Positions 43,323-52,629 of a stretch of 64,000 nt of DNA are shown one piece after another; the first letter of the stretch is position 1, and the number at the start of each line of letters is the position of its first letter. The stretch spans positions 3,710,520 to 3,774,519 of the forward strand of contig NZ_FOBG01000001.1 of assembly GCF_900109645.1 (NCBI RefSeq). The letters are read 5' to 3'. The DNA comes from Duganella sp. CF402 (GTDB taxonomy: Bacteria > Pseudomonadota > Gammaproteobacteria > Burkholderiales > Burkholderiaceae_D). The notes under the pieces were generated by a model, which saw nothing but the letters and a program-made list of their open reading frames with translations, was not told the origin of the DNA and ran no database searches. Both the position numbers and the translations under genes were made by a program.

Positions 43323-44702
43323 ATGACTAGCCCCATCTCCCACACCCCGATCATCACCGCTATGCGCGTCATCCCGGTTGCCGGCCAAGACAGCATGCTG
43401 CTTAATTTGTGCGGCGCCCACGGCCCTCATTTCATCCGCAACCTGGTTCTGCTGACCGCCAGCGACGGTAAGGTGGGCGTTGGTGAGGTGCCTGGCGGCG
43501 ATGGCATTTTGAAGGCGCTCCAGGCATCGGCAGAGCTGGTTGTGGGGACCGAAGTGGGCCGGTTCCAGCGTACGCTCAACAGCATTCGTGCTCGGTATGG
43601 CGCCCGCAGTGGCAACATGCAGCATCAGGTAAGTAGCGCGGCCGAAGCAGAACTGCTGCGTCAGCCGCACGAAATTAATCTGCGACTCGACAACGTTATT
43701 ACAGCAGTCGAGGCCGCTCTGCTAGATTTGCTTGGCCAGCATTTGGGTATCCCTGTCTGCGAATTGCTGGGCAATGGCCAGCAACGCGATTCGGTTCCCA
43801 TGCTCGCTTACCTTTTCTATGTCGGCGACAGTAAATTGACCACGCTCCCTTATGCACATTCACCGGCTGGCAGCGATTGGTATAGCGTGCGCCAGCGGGA
43901 AGCGCTGACGCCAACGGCAATTGCTGATCTTGCCGATGCTGCTGTCGACCGTTATGGGTTCAGAGACTTCAAACTCAAAGGCGGCGTGATGTCTCCGCAA
44001 GAAGAAATGCTGGCATTAGCTGCTATCAAGCAGCGTCGACCGGATGCGAATGTTACGGTCGATCCGAATGGGGCATGGTCTCTCAAACAGGCCGTCGAAG
44101 TTTGCAAGGAATACGGCCATCTGCTGGCTTACGCGGAAGATCCTTGCGGCCCTGAGTACGGCTACTCGGGACGTGAAATCATGTCGGAATTCCGTCGTGC
44201 CACCGGCGTGCGAACTGCCACCAACATGGTTGCTACCGATTGGCGGCAAATGAGCCACTCGCATCAATTGGGAGCGGTCGATATTCCTCTGGCAGATCCT
44301 CATTTCTGGACAATGCAAGGTTCGGTTCGGCTTGCGCAGCTTTGCGATGAATGGGGCATGACCTGGGGCTCCCACTCCAACAATCACTTCGACATTTCGC
44401 TGGCCATGTTCACCCATGCTGCAGCAGCAGCGCCTGGAACGATTACCGCCATTGATACGCACTGGATCTGGCAGGAGGGTACTGAACGTCTGACGCGCGA
44501 GCCATTGCAAATTGTGGACGGCGCTGTCGCCGTTCCGGATAAACCAGGTCTGGGTATTGAACCAGACATGGATCAGATTGCACGTGCCCATGAGTTGTAT
44601 AAGAAAGTCGGTCAGGGATCGCGGGATGATGCTGCGGCCATGCAGTTCCTTGTCCCAGGTTGGAAGTATGATGCCAAGCGTCCTAGCCTTGCACGTGAAT
44701 AA
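43323..44702 (+). CDS. gudD: Glucarate dehydratase
   Basis: 459-residue enolase-superfamily enzyme that dehydrates D-glucarate to 5-keto-4-deoxyglucarate. Active-site residues of the glucarate dehydratase subgroup are visible: K217 and K219 in FKLKGG, D247 in TVDPNG, E272 in AEDPCG, N301 in ATNMVATDW and H351 in GSHSNNHFD. It opens with the family's [20 protein letters not shown]. It heads the operon with GH115, uronate dehydrogenase and the acetylesterase, so it takes the product of uronate dehydrogenase after lactone opening. The next enzyme of the route (KdgD) is not in the window. Confidence 0.93.
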   Translation: MTSPISHTPIITAMRVIPVAGQDSMLLNLCGAHGPHFIRNLVLLTASDGKVGVGEVPGGDGILKALQASAELVVGTEVGRFQRTLNSIRARYGARSGNMQHQVSSAAEAELLRQPHEINLRLDNVITAVEAALLDLLGQHLGIPVCELLGNGQQRDSVPMLAYLFYVGDSKLTTLPYAHSPAGSDWYSVRQREALTPTAIADLADAAVDRYGFRDFKLKGGVMSPQEEMLALAAIKQRRPDANVTVDPNGAWSLKQAVEVCKEYGHLLAYAEDPCGPEYGYSGREIMSEFRRATGVRTATNMVATDWRQMSHSHQLGAVDIPLADPHFWTMQGSVRLAQLCDEWGMTWGSHSNNHFDISLAMFTHAAAAAPGTITAIDTHWIWQEGTERLTREPLQIVDGAVAVPDKPGLGIEPDMDQIARAHELYKKVGQGSRDDAAAMQFLVPGWKYDAKRPSLARE

Positions 44703-44764
44703 ATCGATCCTGTAGAAACGGCGTCACAACCATACCAACTAATACGAGACATCTTTCCTTTACC

Positions 44765-47557
44765 ATGAACACTGTAAAACCCTTCATCCTTAAAACGTTG
44801 GCCGGCGCAATGATGGCCGCCTGCGGCACCTTGCATGCGGCCTCGCTACCTTTGCTGACTAACGGGAATGCGCCGACCGTTTTAACTGATGGACAGGAAA
44901 CTCTCGGCATTGCTGCGGATTTATTGCGCCGGGACATTGGAGCCGTTACAGGCCAGCCAAGCAGTTCGGTCAACAGGTTGGAAGATTGTGCGGCGGTCTG
45001 CTTTGTCATTGGTAAGACTGATTCTGCGCTTATTGCGAAGGTGGCCAAGTTGGCGGGAATTGATCTGTCATGGATGAAGGGACAGTGGGAGCGCTATGAG
45101 CGGGTAGTGCTGACTATACCAAGCCAGCCCGGCAAGCGTATTGTGTTGATCGCCGGCTCCGATACGCGGGGGGCCGTATATGGCACAATCGACGTCTCAC
45201 GCGAGATCGGGGTCTCCGCATGGGAATGGTGGGCTGATGTTCAGCCAGCAGTCCGCCCTGATGCATCTATTAGCGATGAACGTATTCAGTCGAAGGCACC
45301 ATCTGTTCAGTACAGGGGGATTTTCTTAAACGATGAGGACTGGGGTCTGCAGCCGTGGGCCGCACGTCGGGACCCTAGCGGTGACATTGGGCCGGCCACC
45401 TATGCTCGCATCTTTGAGTTGATGATGCGACTGAAGGCCAATTTGATCTGGCCGGCAATGCACGATTCAACGAAACCCTTCTATCAGATTCCCGGTAATG
45501 CGGCGATGGCGAAGAAGTATTCCATCGTGGTTGGCACGTCCCACGCCGAGCCCATGATGCGCAATAATGTGCGCGAATGGAATCATAGCAAGCGTGGCGA
45601 CTTCAATTTCTTTACTAATCGGAAGGCGCTCGTTGACTATTGGGCGGAGCGTGCCGTAGAAGTAAAGCACTACGAGAATATCTATTCCGTCGGCATTCGC
45701 GGGGTTCACGATACTGCGATGGAAGGTGCTACGACCGTTAGCCAAGCGCGCGATGCTGTACGTGAAGTAATCGACATCGAGCGCGGCCTGTTGGCCAAAG
45801 CGCAAGGCAAACCAGCAGACAAGATCCCTCAGGCGCTGACGCTGTACAAGGAGGTCTTGGATATCTACAAGGCCGGGCTTGTCGTACCTGACGATATCAC
45901 CTTACTCTGGCCTGACGATAACTACGGATACCTGCATCAGCTAAGCACAACTGCTGAGGCCCGACGTAGCGGTGGTACGGGTCTTTACTATCACCTGTCG
46001 TACTGGGGGCGCCCGCATGACTACTTGTGGCTGGGCACCACACATCCCGCGCTTATTCGTGACCAACTACAACGTGCTGTGGCGACTAACACTCGTAAGA
46101 CGTGGGTGGTCAACGTCGGAGACATTAAACCTATTGAATACCTTACCCAGTACTTCTTGGACGTCGCATTCAATATTGACGAACTCAATGGCCCATCGAA
46201 GAATCATTTGAAGCAATGGCTGGCAAAGCAGTTTGGGCCGGTCAGCGCTGAGGAGATCGCATCGGTGCTGATGGACTACTATGATCTGGCATGGGACCGC
46301 CGCCCCGAATTCATGGGCTTTAGTCAGGTGGAGTCGATTACGCCGGTGCGTCAGAGCGACTATATGTTGGGAGGCGGTGAAGAAGCGGAGCAGCGCCTTC
46401 TTCGATATAAGACGCTGGTTGATCGTACGCGAGCAATCGGAAAATCGCTTCCTGAAGCCCAGCAGGAAACCTACTTCCAATTGGTTCAGTATCCAATCCA
46501 GTCTGCGGCCAATCTCAATCAGCGCATTCTAAAACTGGATCTCGCTTCGCAATATGCGCGAGAGGGCCGGCCAGTTGCCGCTTTATATGCGAAGCAGGCC
46601 ATGCAAGCCCAACAAGCGATCGACGAGGATACGAAGCAGTACAACTCGATGGGCAATGGTAAGTGGAGTGGGATGATGGACGCCGCGCCGCGTAAGCTTC
46701 CGGTATTTGATGTCCCCACCTTCCCCGCATACGGCAGCCCAACCCGTAAGGGTTGCGAATTGGTGTACCCGACACTGTTTTCCAGCCAGGGCGACCAATT
46801 GAATTTCACCCAAGGCGTCTCTGACGCGCGCACTTTGACCATTGTCCAGACTGGCGCCGAGGAGCAGACTTGGTCGCTCGCGTCGTCTTCCAATGGTATC
46901 GCCGTAAATATGCAAGGTGGCACGCTTAACACCGCAAACGGTTTTGAGCAACGGATTTCCGTACGCTATGACGGCAAGGGCGACGCGAAAAGTTTGGACT
47001 TCAAATGCGGCACCGCCAATTTGACTGCAGCAGTAAAACTAAGTCCGGCTCCAATCGCAGGCTTGAAGGGCGAAAAGGAGCGAATCGTTTCGCTTCAAGC
47101 TACTGAGGGTACGGCTACGGCTGGCTGGAGTGCAGCTGCCGAGCTGGGCAGTTACGGGAGTAGCATGCGCGCCAATTTTGATGTGCCGTCCCGTGAGTTG
47201 GGCGACGCGGCCTCTGCACCCAAGTTATCGTTTGACTTTGCGACCACAACTAGTGCTGAGGCAAGAATTGTCTTTGTTGGTTTGCCTGTACATGCGCTGA
47301 CCTCAGCCAACAAAGTGCGTATGGCCTATAGCCTCGACGACGGGCCGATCGTACTCCTCGACTTCGAAACGCATGGTCGCAGCGACGAATGGAAAGCTAA
47401 CGTGCTGTCTAACACCTCGGTGCGGAGTGTCAGCCTCCCAGAAATAAAGGTGGGGGCGCACAAATTACACATTTATGCACTTGATCCCGGCGTAATTCTT
47501 GATCGGGTTGAGGTTCGCTTCGACGGCGCTCCCCAATATTATGGAAAGCCGCTTTAA
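44765..47557 (+). CDS. GH115 xylan alpha-1,2-glucuronidase
   Basis: 930-residue secreted glycoside hydrolase. The signal peptide is MNTVKPFILKTLAGAMMAACGTLHA. GH115 landmarks follow: GSDTRGAVYGTIDVSREIGV, SVQYRGIFLNDEDWGLQPWA, LKANLIWPAMHDSTKPFYQI, GVRG-like IRGVHDTAMEG and LWPDDNYGYLHQLS. The C-terminal ~250 residues form beta domains. It removes (4-O-methyl-)glucuronic acid from glucuronoxylan or its fragments. It lies 62 bp after gudD and 47 bp before uronate dehydrogenase, so release and oxidation of the uronic acid are encoded together. Export to the periplasm or outside is implied by the signal. Confidence 0.92.
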   Translation: MNTVKPFILKTLAGAMMAACGTLHAASLPLLTNGNAPTVLTDGQETLGIAADLLRRDIGAVTGQPSSSVNRLEDCAAVCFVIGKTDSALIAKVAKLAGIDLSWMKGQWERYERVVLTIPSQPGKRIVLIAGSDTRGAVYGTIDVSREIGVSAWEWWADVQPAVRPDASISDERIQSKAPSVQYRGIFLNDEDWGLQPWAARRDPSGDIGPATYARIFELMMRLKANLIWPAMHDSTKPFYQIPGNAAMAKKYSIVVGTSHAEPMMRNNVREWNHSKRGDFNFFTNRKALVDYWAERAVEVKHYENIYSVGIRGVHDTAMEGATTVSQARDAVREVIDIERGLLAKAQGKPADKIPQALTLYKEVLDIYKAGLVVPDDITLLWPDDNYGYLHQLSTTAEARRSGGTGLYYHLSYWGRPHDYLWLGTTHPALIRDQLQRAVATNTRKTWVVNVGDIKPIEYLTQYFLDVAFNIDELNGPSKNHLKQWLAKQFGPVSAEEIASVLMDYYDLAWDRRPEFMGFSQVESITPVRQSDYMLGGGEEAEQRLLRYKTLVDRTRAIGKSLPEAQQETYFQLVQYPIQSAANLNQRILKLDLASQYAREGRPVAALYAKQAMQAQQAIDEDTKQYNSMGNGKWSGMMDAAPRKLPVFDVPTFPAYGSPTRKGCELVYPTLFSSQGDQLNFTQGVSDARTLTIVQTGAEEQTWSLASSSNGIAVNMQGGTLNTANGFEQRISVRYDGKGDAKSLDFKCGTANLTAAVKLSPAPIAGLKGEKERIVSLQATEGTATAGWSAAAELGSYGSSMRANFDVPSRELGDAASAPKLSFDFATTTSAEARIVFVGLPVHALTSANKVRMAYSLDDGPIVLLDFETHGRSDEWKANVLSNTSVRSVSLPEIKVGAHKLHIYALDPGVILDRVEVRFDGAPQYYGKPL

Positions 47558-47604
47558 CGCTTTGAGACCGCTTGAACGCTTGAACATAATTAAGGGATAC
47601 CAGA

Positions 47605-48411
47605 ATGGCTAAACCATTCAAACGATTATTGCTCACCGGTGCTGCCGGCAATTTGGGCAAGGTGCTTCGGCCGCGGTTAGCACAATGGGCGGATGTTGTT
47701 CGGTTGAGCGACATCGTATCAATTACGCCGGCGAATTCAGGTGAAGAGGTCGTGCAGTGCGACTTATCCGATAAGGCTGCTGTGAATCAGCTACTGGACG
47801 GAGTCGATGCTGTGCTGCATTTTGGTGGCATATCCACTGAAAACACCTTCGAAGCCATACTAAAGGCCAACATCCAAGGAACCTACAACATCTATGAAGC
47901 TGCACATCTGCACGGCGTTCGGCGAATAGTGTTCGCGAGCTCTAACCATGCGGTGGGATTTTACGAACAAAACCAATTCATAGATGCCTTCGCGCCAACG
48001 AGGCCTGATGGTATGTATGGCCTCAGCAAAGTGTTTGGTGAGCAGCTTGGAAGATACTACTACGACCGCGCGGGCATCGAAACTGTATGTATTCGGATTG
48101 GTTCAAGCTATCCCGAGCCAGCCAATCCCCGCATGATGGCTAGTTGGCTCAGCTATGACGATTTGCAGGAAGCATTGCGTTGCTCGCTCTTTACCCGACG
48201 CGTTGGGTTCACCGTACTCTTCGGCACGTCGGACAATCCGGTGAAGTGGTGGGATAACAAGCACGCATCACATTTGGGATTTCACCCGCACGACAGTTCA
48301 GTACGCTTTTTGCACCTATTTCCGGAATCGGGAGCATACCCCGATCCTGACGATCCGATGGTTCGTTACGTTGGCGGCACCTTTGTAACAACGGGGCCAA
48401 TCTACGAGTAG
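47605..48411 (+). CDS. udh: Uronate dehydrogenase
   Basis: 268-residue short-chain-dehydrogenase-like NAD+ enzyme that oxidises D-glucuronate or D-galacturonate to the aldarolactone. It has the nucleotide motif TGAAGNLGK (11-19) and the catalytic YxxxK as Y138-GLS-K142, with SSNHAVGFYEQ upstream, which is characteristic of uronate dehydrogenases. The size matches the family. No signal peptide, so it acts in the cytoplasm on imported uronate. Genes on both sides supply substrate (GH115) and use the product (gudD). Confidence 0.9.
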   Translation: MAKPFKRLLLTGAAGNLGKVLRPRLAQWADVVRLSDIVSITPANSGEEVVQCDLSDKAAVNQLLDGVDAVLHFGGISTENTFEAILKANIQGTYNIYEAAHLHGVRRIVFASSNHAVGFYEQNQFIDAFAPTRPDGMYGLSKVFGEQLGRYYYDRAGIETVCIRIGSSYPEPANPRMMASWLSYDDLQEALRCSLFTRRVGFTVLFGTSDNPVKWWDNKHASHLGFHPHDSSVRFLHLFPESGAYPDPDDPMVRYVGGTFVTTGPIYE

Positions 48412-48435
48412 TGTCCACTGAAATATTCAACGGCC

Positions 48436-48688
48436 ATGCCTCCCATCAAACTCGCCATTGTCGGTGCTGGACCGATATCTGATGGTGGTACTCGGCTCTG
48501 GATCTGTGGTCAAGAGCAATCTGTCGAGGCGTATTCTGAATGCCGCTACTTTTATCGGCGATTTAGCGGCTTGATTCGCCGTGGTGAGTCTGACGTCGAT
48601 GTATCACCGTTGCGTCATTTGGCTGATGCTTTCAATTTAGGAAAAGCTGTTTGCGTGACCGCTCACCCTAGCCATGGAGAGGTAAACA
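48436..48688 (+). pseudogene. Gfo/Idh/MocA oxidoreductase, collapsed fragment
   Basis: Starts like a galactose-dehydrogenase-type Gfo/Idh protein (MPPIKLAIVGAGPIS) but the Rossmann fold is soon garbled. Later pieces (VDVSPLRHLADAFNLGKAVCVT) recall the region DAFxAGKHVxxEKP with the catalytic EKP replaced. About 230 residues of the family are missing. It lies 24 bp after udh and runs into the acetylesterase start. In related loci such an oxidoreductase sits after udh, so this is probably the remains of a functional operon member. Confidence 0.5.
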
Positions 48689-49492
48689 GTGGTAAATAAG
48701 ATCTTTTACGCCGCTACGATGGCTGCGTTACTCACCATTGCGCCAGTACATGGAGAAGAAGCGCGCCCCAAGCGGTTCATCTTGGTCGGTGATTCGACAA
48801 TCGCCCGTGAGAGCGGATACGGCGACGCCTTGTGCGCCCATGTCATCTTGAGCGACACCTGCATTAATCTTGCACGCGCTGGACGCAGTTCAGCCAGTTA
48901 TAGAAGAGAAGGCCGATGGGACGAAGTAATCGGATTGTTGCGTGGTGGTGCCGCCTATCAGGCCACGTATGTGTTGATTCAGTTTGGCCACAATGATCAA
49001 CCTGGAAAACCGGGGCATTCGACTGATCTAGAAAAAGATTTTCCACTTAACCTCAAGCGATATGTTGATGAAGCTAGGGCTGCTGGCGGTATCCCAATTC
49101 TGGTTACACCACTCACCCGCCGCAACTTCGTGGATGGCGTCTTGGACAACAATCTGCGGCCTTGGGCTGTGGCGGCTATAAACGTGGCATCACAAAACGG
49201 TGCTCTCGCGTTGGATCTTAATGCGAAGAGCTACGCCGCTGTCCAGGCCTTGGGGCAGGATCAGGCTGACGAATTCGCTGTCGTTCCGAGGCCTTCCAAC
49301 TATGTCTCTCCTGCGACGCTGCCTGGCACATCACCGCCACCGGAGCGGGGCGTACCGCAACCAGAACCATCAAAGAAAACTGCGTTTGATCGAACTCACC
49401 TTGGAAAAGAAGGTGCGGAATTTTTTGCACGAATGGTGCGGGACGAGTTGACCGGCGCTTTGCCGTCTCTATCGACAGAATTTCAACCTTAA
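48689..49492 (+). CDS. SGNH-fold rhamnogalacturonan acetylesterase-like protein (CE12-type)
   Basis: 267-residue secreted esterase with a GTG start at 48689 behind GGAGAGG. Signal peptide MVNKIFYAATMAALLTIAPVHG. SGNH blocks: block I LVGDSTIA with the nucleophile Ser, block II Gly in the RAGRSSASYRREGRW stretch, block III FGHNDQPG with Asn, and block V FDRTHLGKEG with the Asp/His pair. It is closest in style to CE12 rhamnogalacturonan/pectin acetylesterases. It would deacetylate pectin or xylan so that glycosidases can act. Insertion-like text rich in Pro and Ser (PGTSPPPERGVPQPEPSKK) before block V is a little longer than usual. Confidence 0.82.
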   Translation: MVNKIFYAATMAALLTIAPVHGEEARPKRFILVGDSTIARESGYGDALCAHVILSDTCINLARAGRSSASYRREGRWDEVIGLLRGGAAYQATYVLIQFGHNDQPGKPGHSTDLEKDFPLNLKRYVDEARAAGGIPILVTPLTRRNFVDGVLDNNLRPWAVAAINVASQNGALALDLNAKSYAAVQALGQDQADEFAVVPRPSNYVSPATLPGTSPPPERGVPQPEPSKKTAFDRTHLGKEGAEFFARMVRDELTGALPSLSTEFQP

Positions 49493-49779
49493 CGATTGCC
49501 CCAGAAAAGAAGTAGTAACGGATGCTTTGCTGACTCTAAGCTTCCGGGAGAGGTACATCCGCAAGACTGTCGCTGGCGCCCGATGGAAAAGTTCACGGTC
49601 GAATTGCCCTGAAATTCAAGACAAAAACGCACGCGACGTGTATCTCGATTTTGGTGCCGGTCCCATCTGGTTTTTTCCGAGCAAATTGCCAGTCGTGGGA
49701 CAGGTCTGTAGCAACTGTAAGAGAAGAAGGAAGCAACATATCGCAGTAGTCCTATTCACACATCTTGGAGGAGACAAAA

Positions 49780-52629
49780 ATGAATTATATAAACAGTTTA
49801 CGTTGCATAGGGACGAAATACCTGTCCCGCGCGGCTCCAACAGCTTTACTATCATCAGGAAAAAGAGCACCGGATCTGGTCGGTGCTCTTTTATGTTTGA
49901 GCTTGGTAGCATGTGGTGGTGGGTTTTCATCCGACGCATCAGATACGGTCTCACAGGCTGCACCAAGGGTGATGGGAGGCGCGCTGTTAGCATCGGCCCA
50001 ACTGGCGGGTACTAGTGTCAGTACTTCCAACGTCTTGCCAAAACCAGGCAACGACGACATGAAGCAGCTGGGTGAAAGCATCATCAGTGATGCAACCAAC
50101 GCGAAGGTTATTACACCCACGCCAGGATCCACGACAGGGACAATTTACTATGTCGATCCCAACGGTAGTGACAGTAACAACGGTACGAGCCAGTCCACTC
50201 CGTGGCAATCGGTTCAAAAGGTGAACTCCATTACGTTTTCGCCAGGAGACATGATCCTGTTCAAGGCGGGAGGGGCCTGGGAGCTTACCGCTGCATTGCA
50301 TCCACTCGGTTCAGGGACCGCCAGCGCACCCATTGTGATCGGCGCCTATGGGGTGGGTACGAAGCCGAAGCTGTCGGCGAAGAATATTGCAGTTCCTTGG
50401 ACCGCCACTGATGGAACCACCCATTACGCTTCCGATGTGCTGTATCTGGAAAACCAGCAGTACTTTGAGATTCGCGATCTGGACATCAGCAGTAAGCCGA
50501 ACGGTTATACCGGCACTGCTGCCGAATCGGCGAAGCTCATCGACCGCCGCGGTATTCACATCGTTGGTGGTAACAACACCACCCAGACGGTGCTGCAAGG
50601 CTTCAATCTTCACGACCTGTACGTTCACGATATCGCCGGCGAATGGCAGTCCATTAGCGGTTTCGGCTGGGATCCATCCAAGCGTACTGCTGGCATTCTG
50701 TTTGAGATTATTGTGAAAGGAGCAAACGGTTTGCCTGTAGTTGCAAACCCGGTTGACGTCACAGGCTACCAGCCAACCTGGTTCTCCAACGTGACAATTG
50801 AGAAGAACGTTCTGGTGAACAACTCGTTCGGCAGCATTATTGTCAAACAGCTTGCTGCATGGGGGGAGCGGCAAGACGCGAGCTCGCCAAACTACGACGT
50901 AACAGGCTGGTACCCGCACACCAACCTCACGATCCAGAACAACTACCTCAATCACAACGGTAGCGATTATGCCGCAGACGCCATTTACGTAACATGTGCT
51001 AAAGATTCCTCGGTCAATCACAACGTCTCCAGCGGCGCAGGTACTGCCGCAATTGAACTGTATTACACCGACAATATCACCGTGGAATGGAATGAGGTTT
51101 ACGGTACCAAGGTAAAACCAACTGGTGCCGACTCGGCCGGCATTGATACAGACAAGGCAACCACCAATGCACTGGTTCAGTACAACTACCTTCACGATAA
51201 TGGGGATGGCATCCTGTTATGCGGCTTTACCTATGGCAGCTCTGTGTACCGTTTCAACGTGATTAAGGACAGTGCCTATAACAAGCGCTATCTGAATATC
51301 CACGGATCGAAGGGGAACAACTACATATACAACAATTTGTTTTATAACTCTACTTCGCAGGCATCGACGTTTGTGAATTCGTCAGGTGGAAGCTCCTATC
51401 TGGCGGACTCGAACAACTTCGAGTACTTCTACAACAATATCTTCTACAGCCCTAACGCCACATCGACCATTGCTGATGGCACCAGTGTCACCTATGACAA
51501 CAACAGCTACTATGGCGTCGCTACCGTTCCCGCCGAAGACACTCACGCCATCGTGGGTGATCCGCAATTCATGAACCTCCTGGGTGTAGTAGGCGGTGCT
51601 GGCAACAACGTGAATCTGACTGGTCTGAAATTGCAATCGACCTCGCCTTTGATTGGCGCTGGAAAGCCGATCACGACGCATCCTTCGACCAACATCCCGG
51701 TTAGCCCAATGTTGGATCTGGAAGGGAAAAGTGTACAGGGCACAGGTACTGACCTGGGCGTCTACGTGGTTCAGCCAGATATCATCAACATGACGGTGAA
51801 CGATGCGGCTAACGCTGCAGACTGGTCGATCCGTCGTAACATTCAGGTCGGGAACACCTTGTATGGCGACCGCACCCTGACCATCACGACCTTGCCGTCG
51901 CTGTATCTCGGAGCCGATTGGATCAGGGCTGCGAACGATTCGAAAGCCTATACAGGTACGCCTCTCGTGACCTTTACCGTAACAAGAAATTCGATCGTCT
52001 ATATTGCGTCGGACGACCGAATTGTCACCAAGCCATCCTGGCTGGCTGCATGGACAGCGACGACTGATAAATTGACGGAAACTGAGGGTAGCGTTACTCG
52101 TAGTTACACTGTTTTCAAAAAAGAGTTTGCAGCTAATTCCCAAGTCAGTCTCGGTGCGAATGGTTCGACGACCTATAACACTTATGCAGTATTCGTGAAG
52201 CCAATCATTGCCAACGTTGTTGTGAGCGACACTGCCAATGCAGGCGCTTGGTCTGTGCTGGGTAATATTCAAGCCGGCGATACCCTGTACGGTGACCGGA
52301 ATGTGAAGATCCAGTCTCTGGCATTCTCTTATGCTGGCGCAGACTGGATACGGACGGCCAATTCTTCCAAGAGCTACATTGGCTCTAACTTGGTTTCCTT
52401 CGCAGTGACTAAGGATAGTACGGTGTATGTTGCGATCGACGATCGGATCTCCAGCATTCCTTCGTGGCTCTCTACCTGGGCAGTTACGACTGACAAGCTG
52501 GTCGATAATGAAGCAGGAACGACGCGCAACTTCAGCATCTACAAGAAGGCTTTTGTGTCGAACTCACAAGTGACTTTGGGGGACACTGGCTCAACAACCT
52601 TCAATAACTACTCGGTGATGGTTAAGTAA
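49780..52629 (+). CDS. Beta-helix lipoprotein with two C-terminal carbohydrate modules
   Basis: 949 residues. The start at 49780 (MNYINSLRCIG) is behind GGAGGAGACAAAA. A long n-region is followed by a lipobox LVAC with C45, so it is lipid-anchored. A right-handed parallel beta-helix covers ~125-660: YYVDPNGSDSNNGTSQSTPW entry, repeated NNYLNHN/YNYLHDNGDGILL coils, as in pectate-lyase-like enzymes and polysaccharide lyases. Two tandem ~140-residue beta modules follow (668-808 and 809-949), each with YGDR, GADWIR, DDRI and W(L)xxW landmarks; the same module ends the broken gene at 32343. No catalytic set can be assigned by eye, so substrate is unknown; location suggests pectin or xylan. A terminator-like hairpin lies inside the signal-peptide codons. 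Confidence 0.8.
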   Translation: MNYINSLRCIGTKYLSRAAPTALLSSGKRAPDLVGALLCLSLVACGGGFSSDASDTVSQAAPRVMGGALLASAQLAGTSVSTSNVLPKPGNDDMKQLGESIISDATNAKVITPTPGSTTGTIYYVDPNGSDSNNGTSQSTPWQSVQKVNSITFSPGDMILFKAGGAWELTAALHPLGSGTASAPIVIGAYGVGTKPKLSAKNIAVPWTATDGTTHYASDVLYLENQQYFEIRDLDISSKPNGYTGTAAESAKLIDRRGIHIVGGNNTTQTVLQGFNLHDLYVHDIAGEWQSISGFGWDPSKRTAGILFEIIVKGANGLPVVANPVDVTGYQPTWFSNVTIEKNVLVNNSFGSIIVKQLAAWGERQDASSPNYDVTGWYPHTNLTIQNNYLNHNGSDYAADAIYVTCAKDSSVNHNVSSGAGTAAIELYYTDNITVEWNEVYGTKVKPTGADSAGIDTDKATTNALVQYNYLHDNGDGILLCGFTYGSSVYRFNVIKDSAYNKRYLNIHGSKGNNYIYNNLFYNSTSQASTFVNSSGGSSYLADSNNFEYFYNNIFYSPNATSTIADGTSVTYDNNSYYGVATVPAEDTHAIVGDPQFMNLLGVVGGAGNNVNLTGLKLQSTSPLIGAGKPITTHPSTNIPVSPMLDLEGKSVQGTGTDLGVYVVQPDIINMTVNDAANAADWSIRRNIQVGNTLYGDRTLTITTLPSLYLGADWIRAANDSKAYTGTPLVTFTVTRNSIVYIASDDRIVTKPSWLAAWTATTDKLTETEGSVTRSYTVFKKEFAANSQVSLGANGSTTYNTYAVFVKPIIANVVVSDTANAGAWSVLGNIQAGDTLYGDRNVKIQSLAFSYAGADWIRTANSSKSYIGSNLVSFAVTKDSTVYVAIDDRISSIPSWLSTWAVTTDKLVDNEAGTTRNFSIYKKAFVSNSQVTLGDTGSTTFNNYSVMVK
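49861..49892 (+). promoter_or_regulatory. Terminator-like hairpin within signal-peptide codons
   Basis: AAAAGAGCACCG (49861-49872), 8-nt loop, CGGTGCTCTTTT (49881-49892): a perfect 12-bp stem ending in four T, with A-rich left flank. It lies 80 bp inside the lipoprotein gene (codons ~28-38). It would work as an intrinsic terminator unless ribosomes cover it, which would couple transcription to translation (inference). Confidence 0.55.

Noticed and set aside
48436..48699. Intact small gene of 87 codons after udh
   Set aside because: Only the first ~15 residues and a later patch fit Gfo/Idh proteins; the rest is scrambled and it overlaps the acetylesterase start, so it is listed as a pseudogene.
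49527..50015. 162-codon plus-strand frame overlapping the lipoprotein start
   Set aside because: Different frame from the beta-helix gene, no ribosome site, and Arg/Ser-rich composition; the lipoprotein start has a strong GGAGGAG site.
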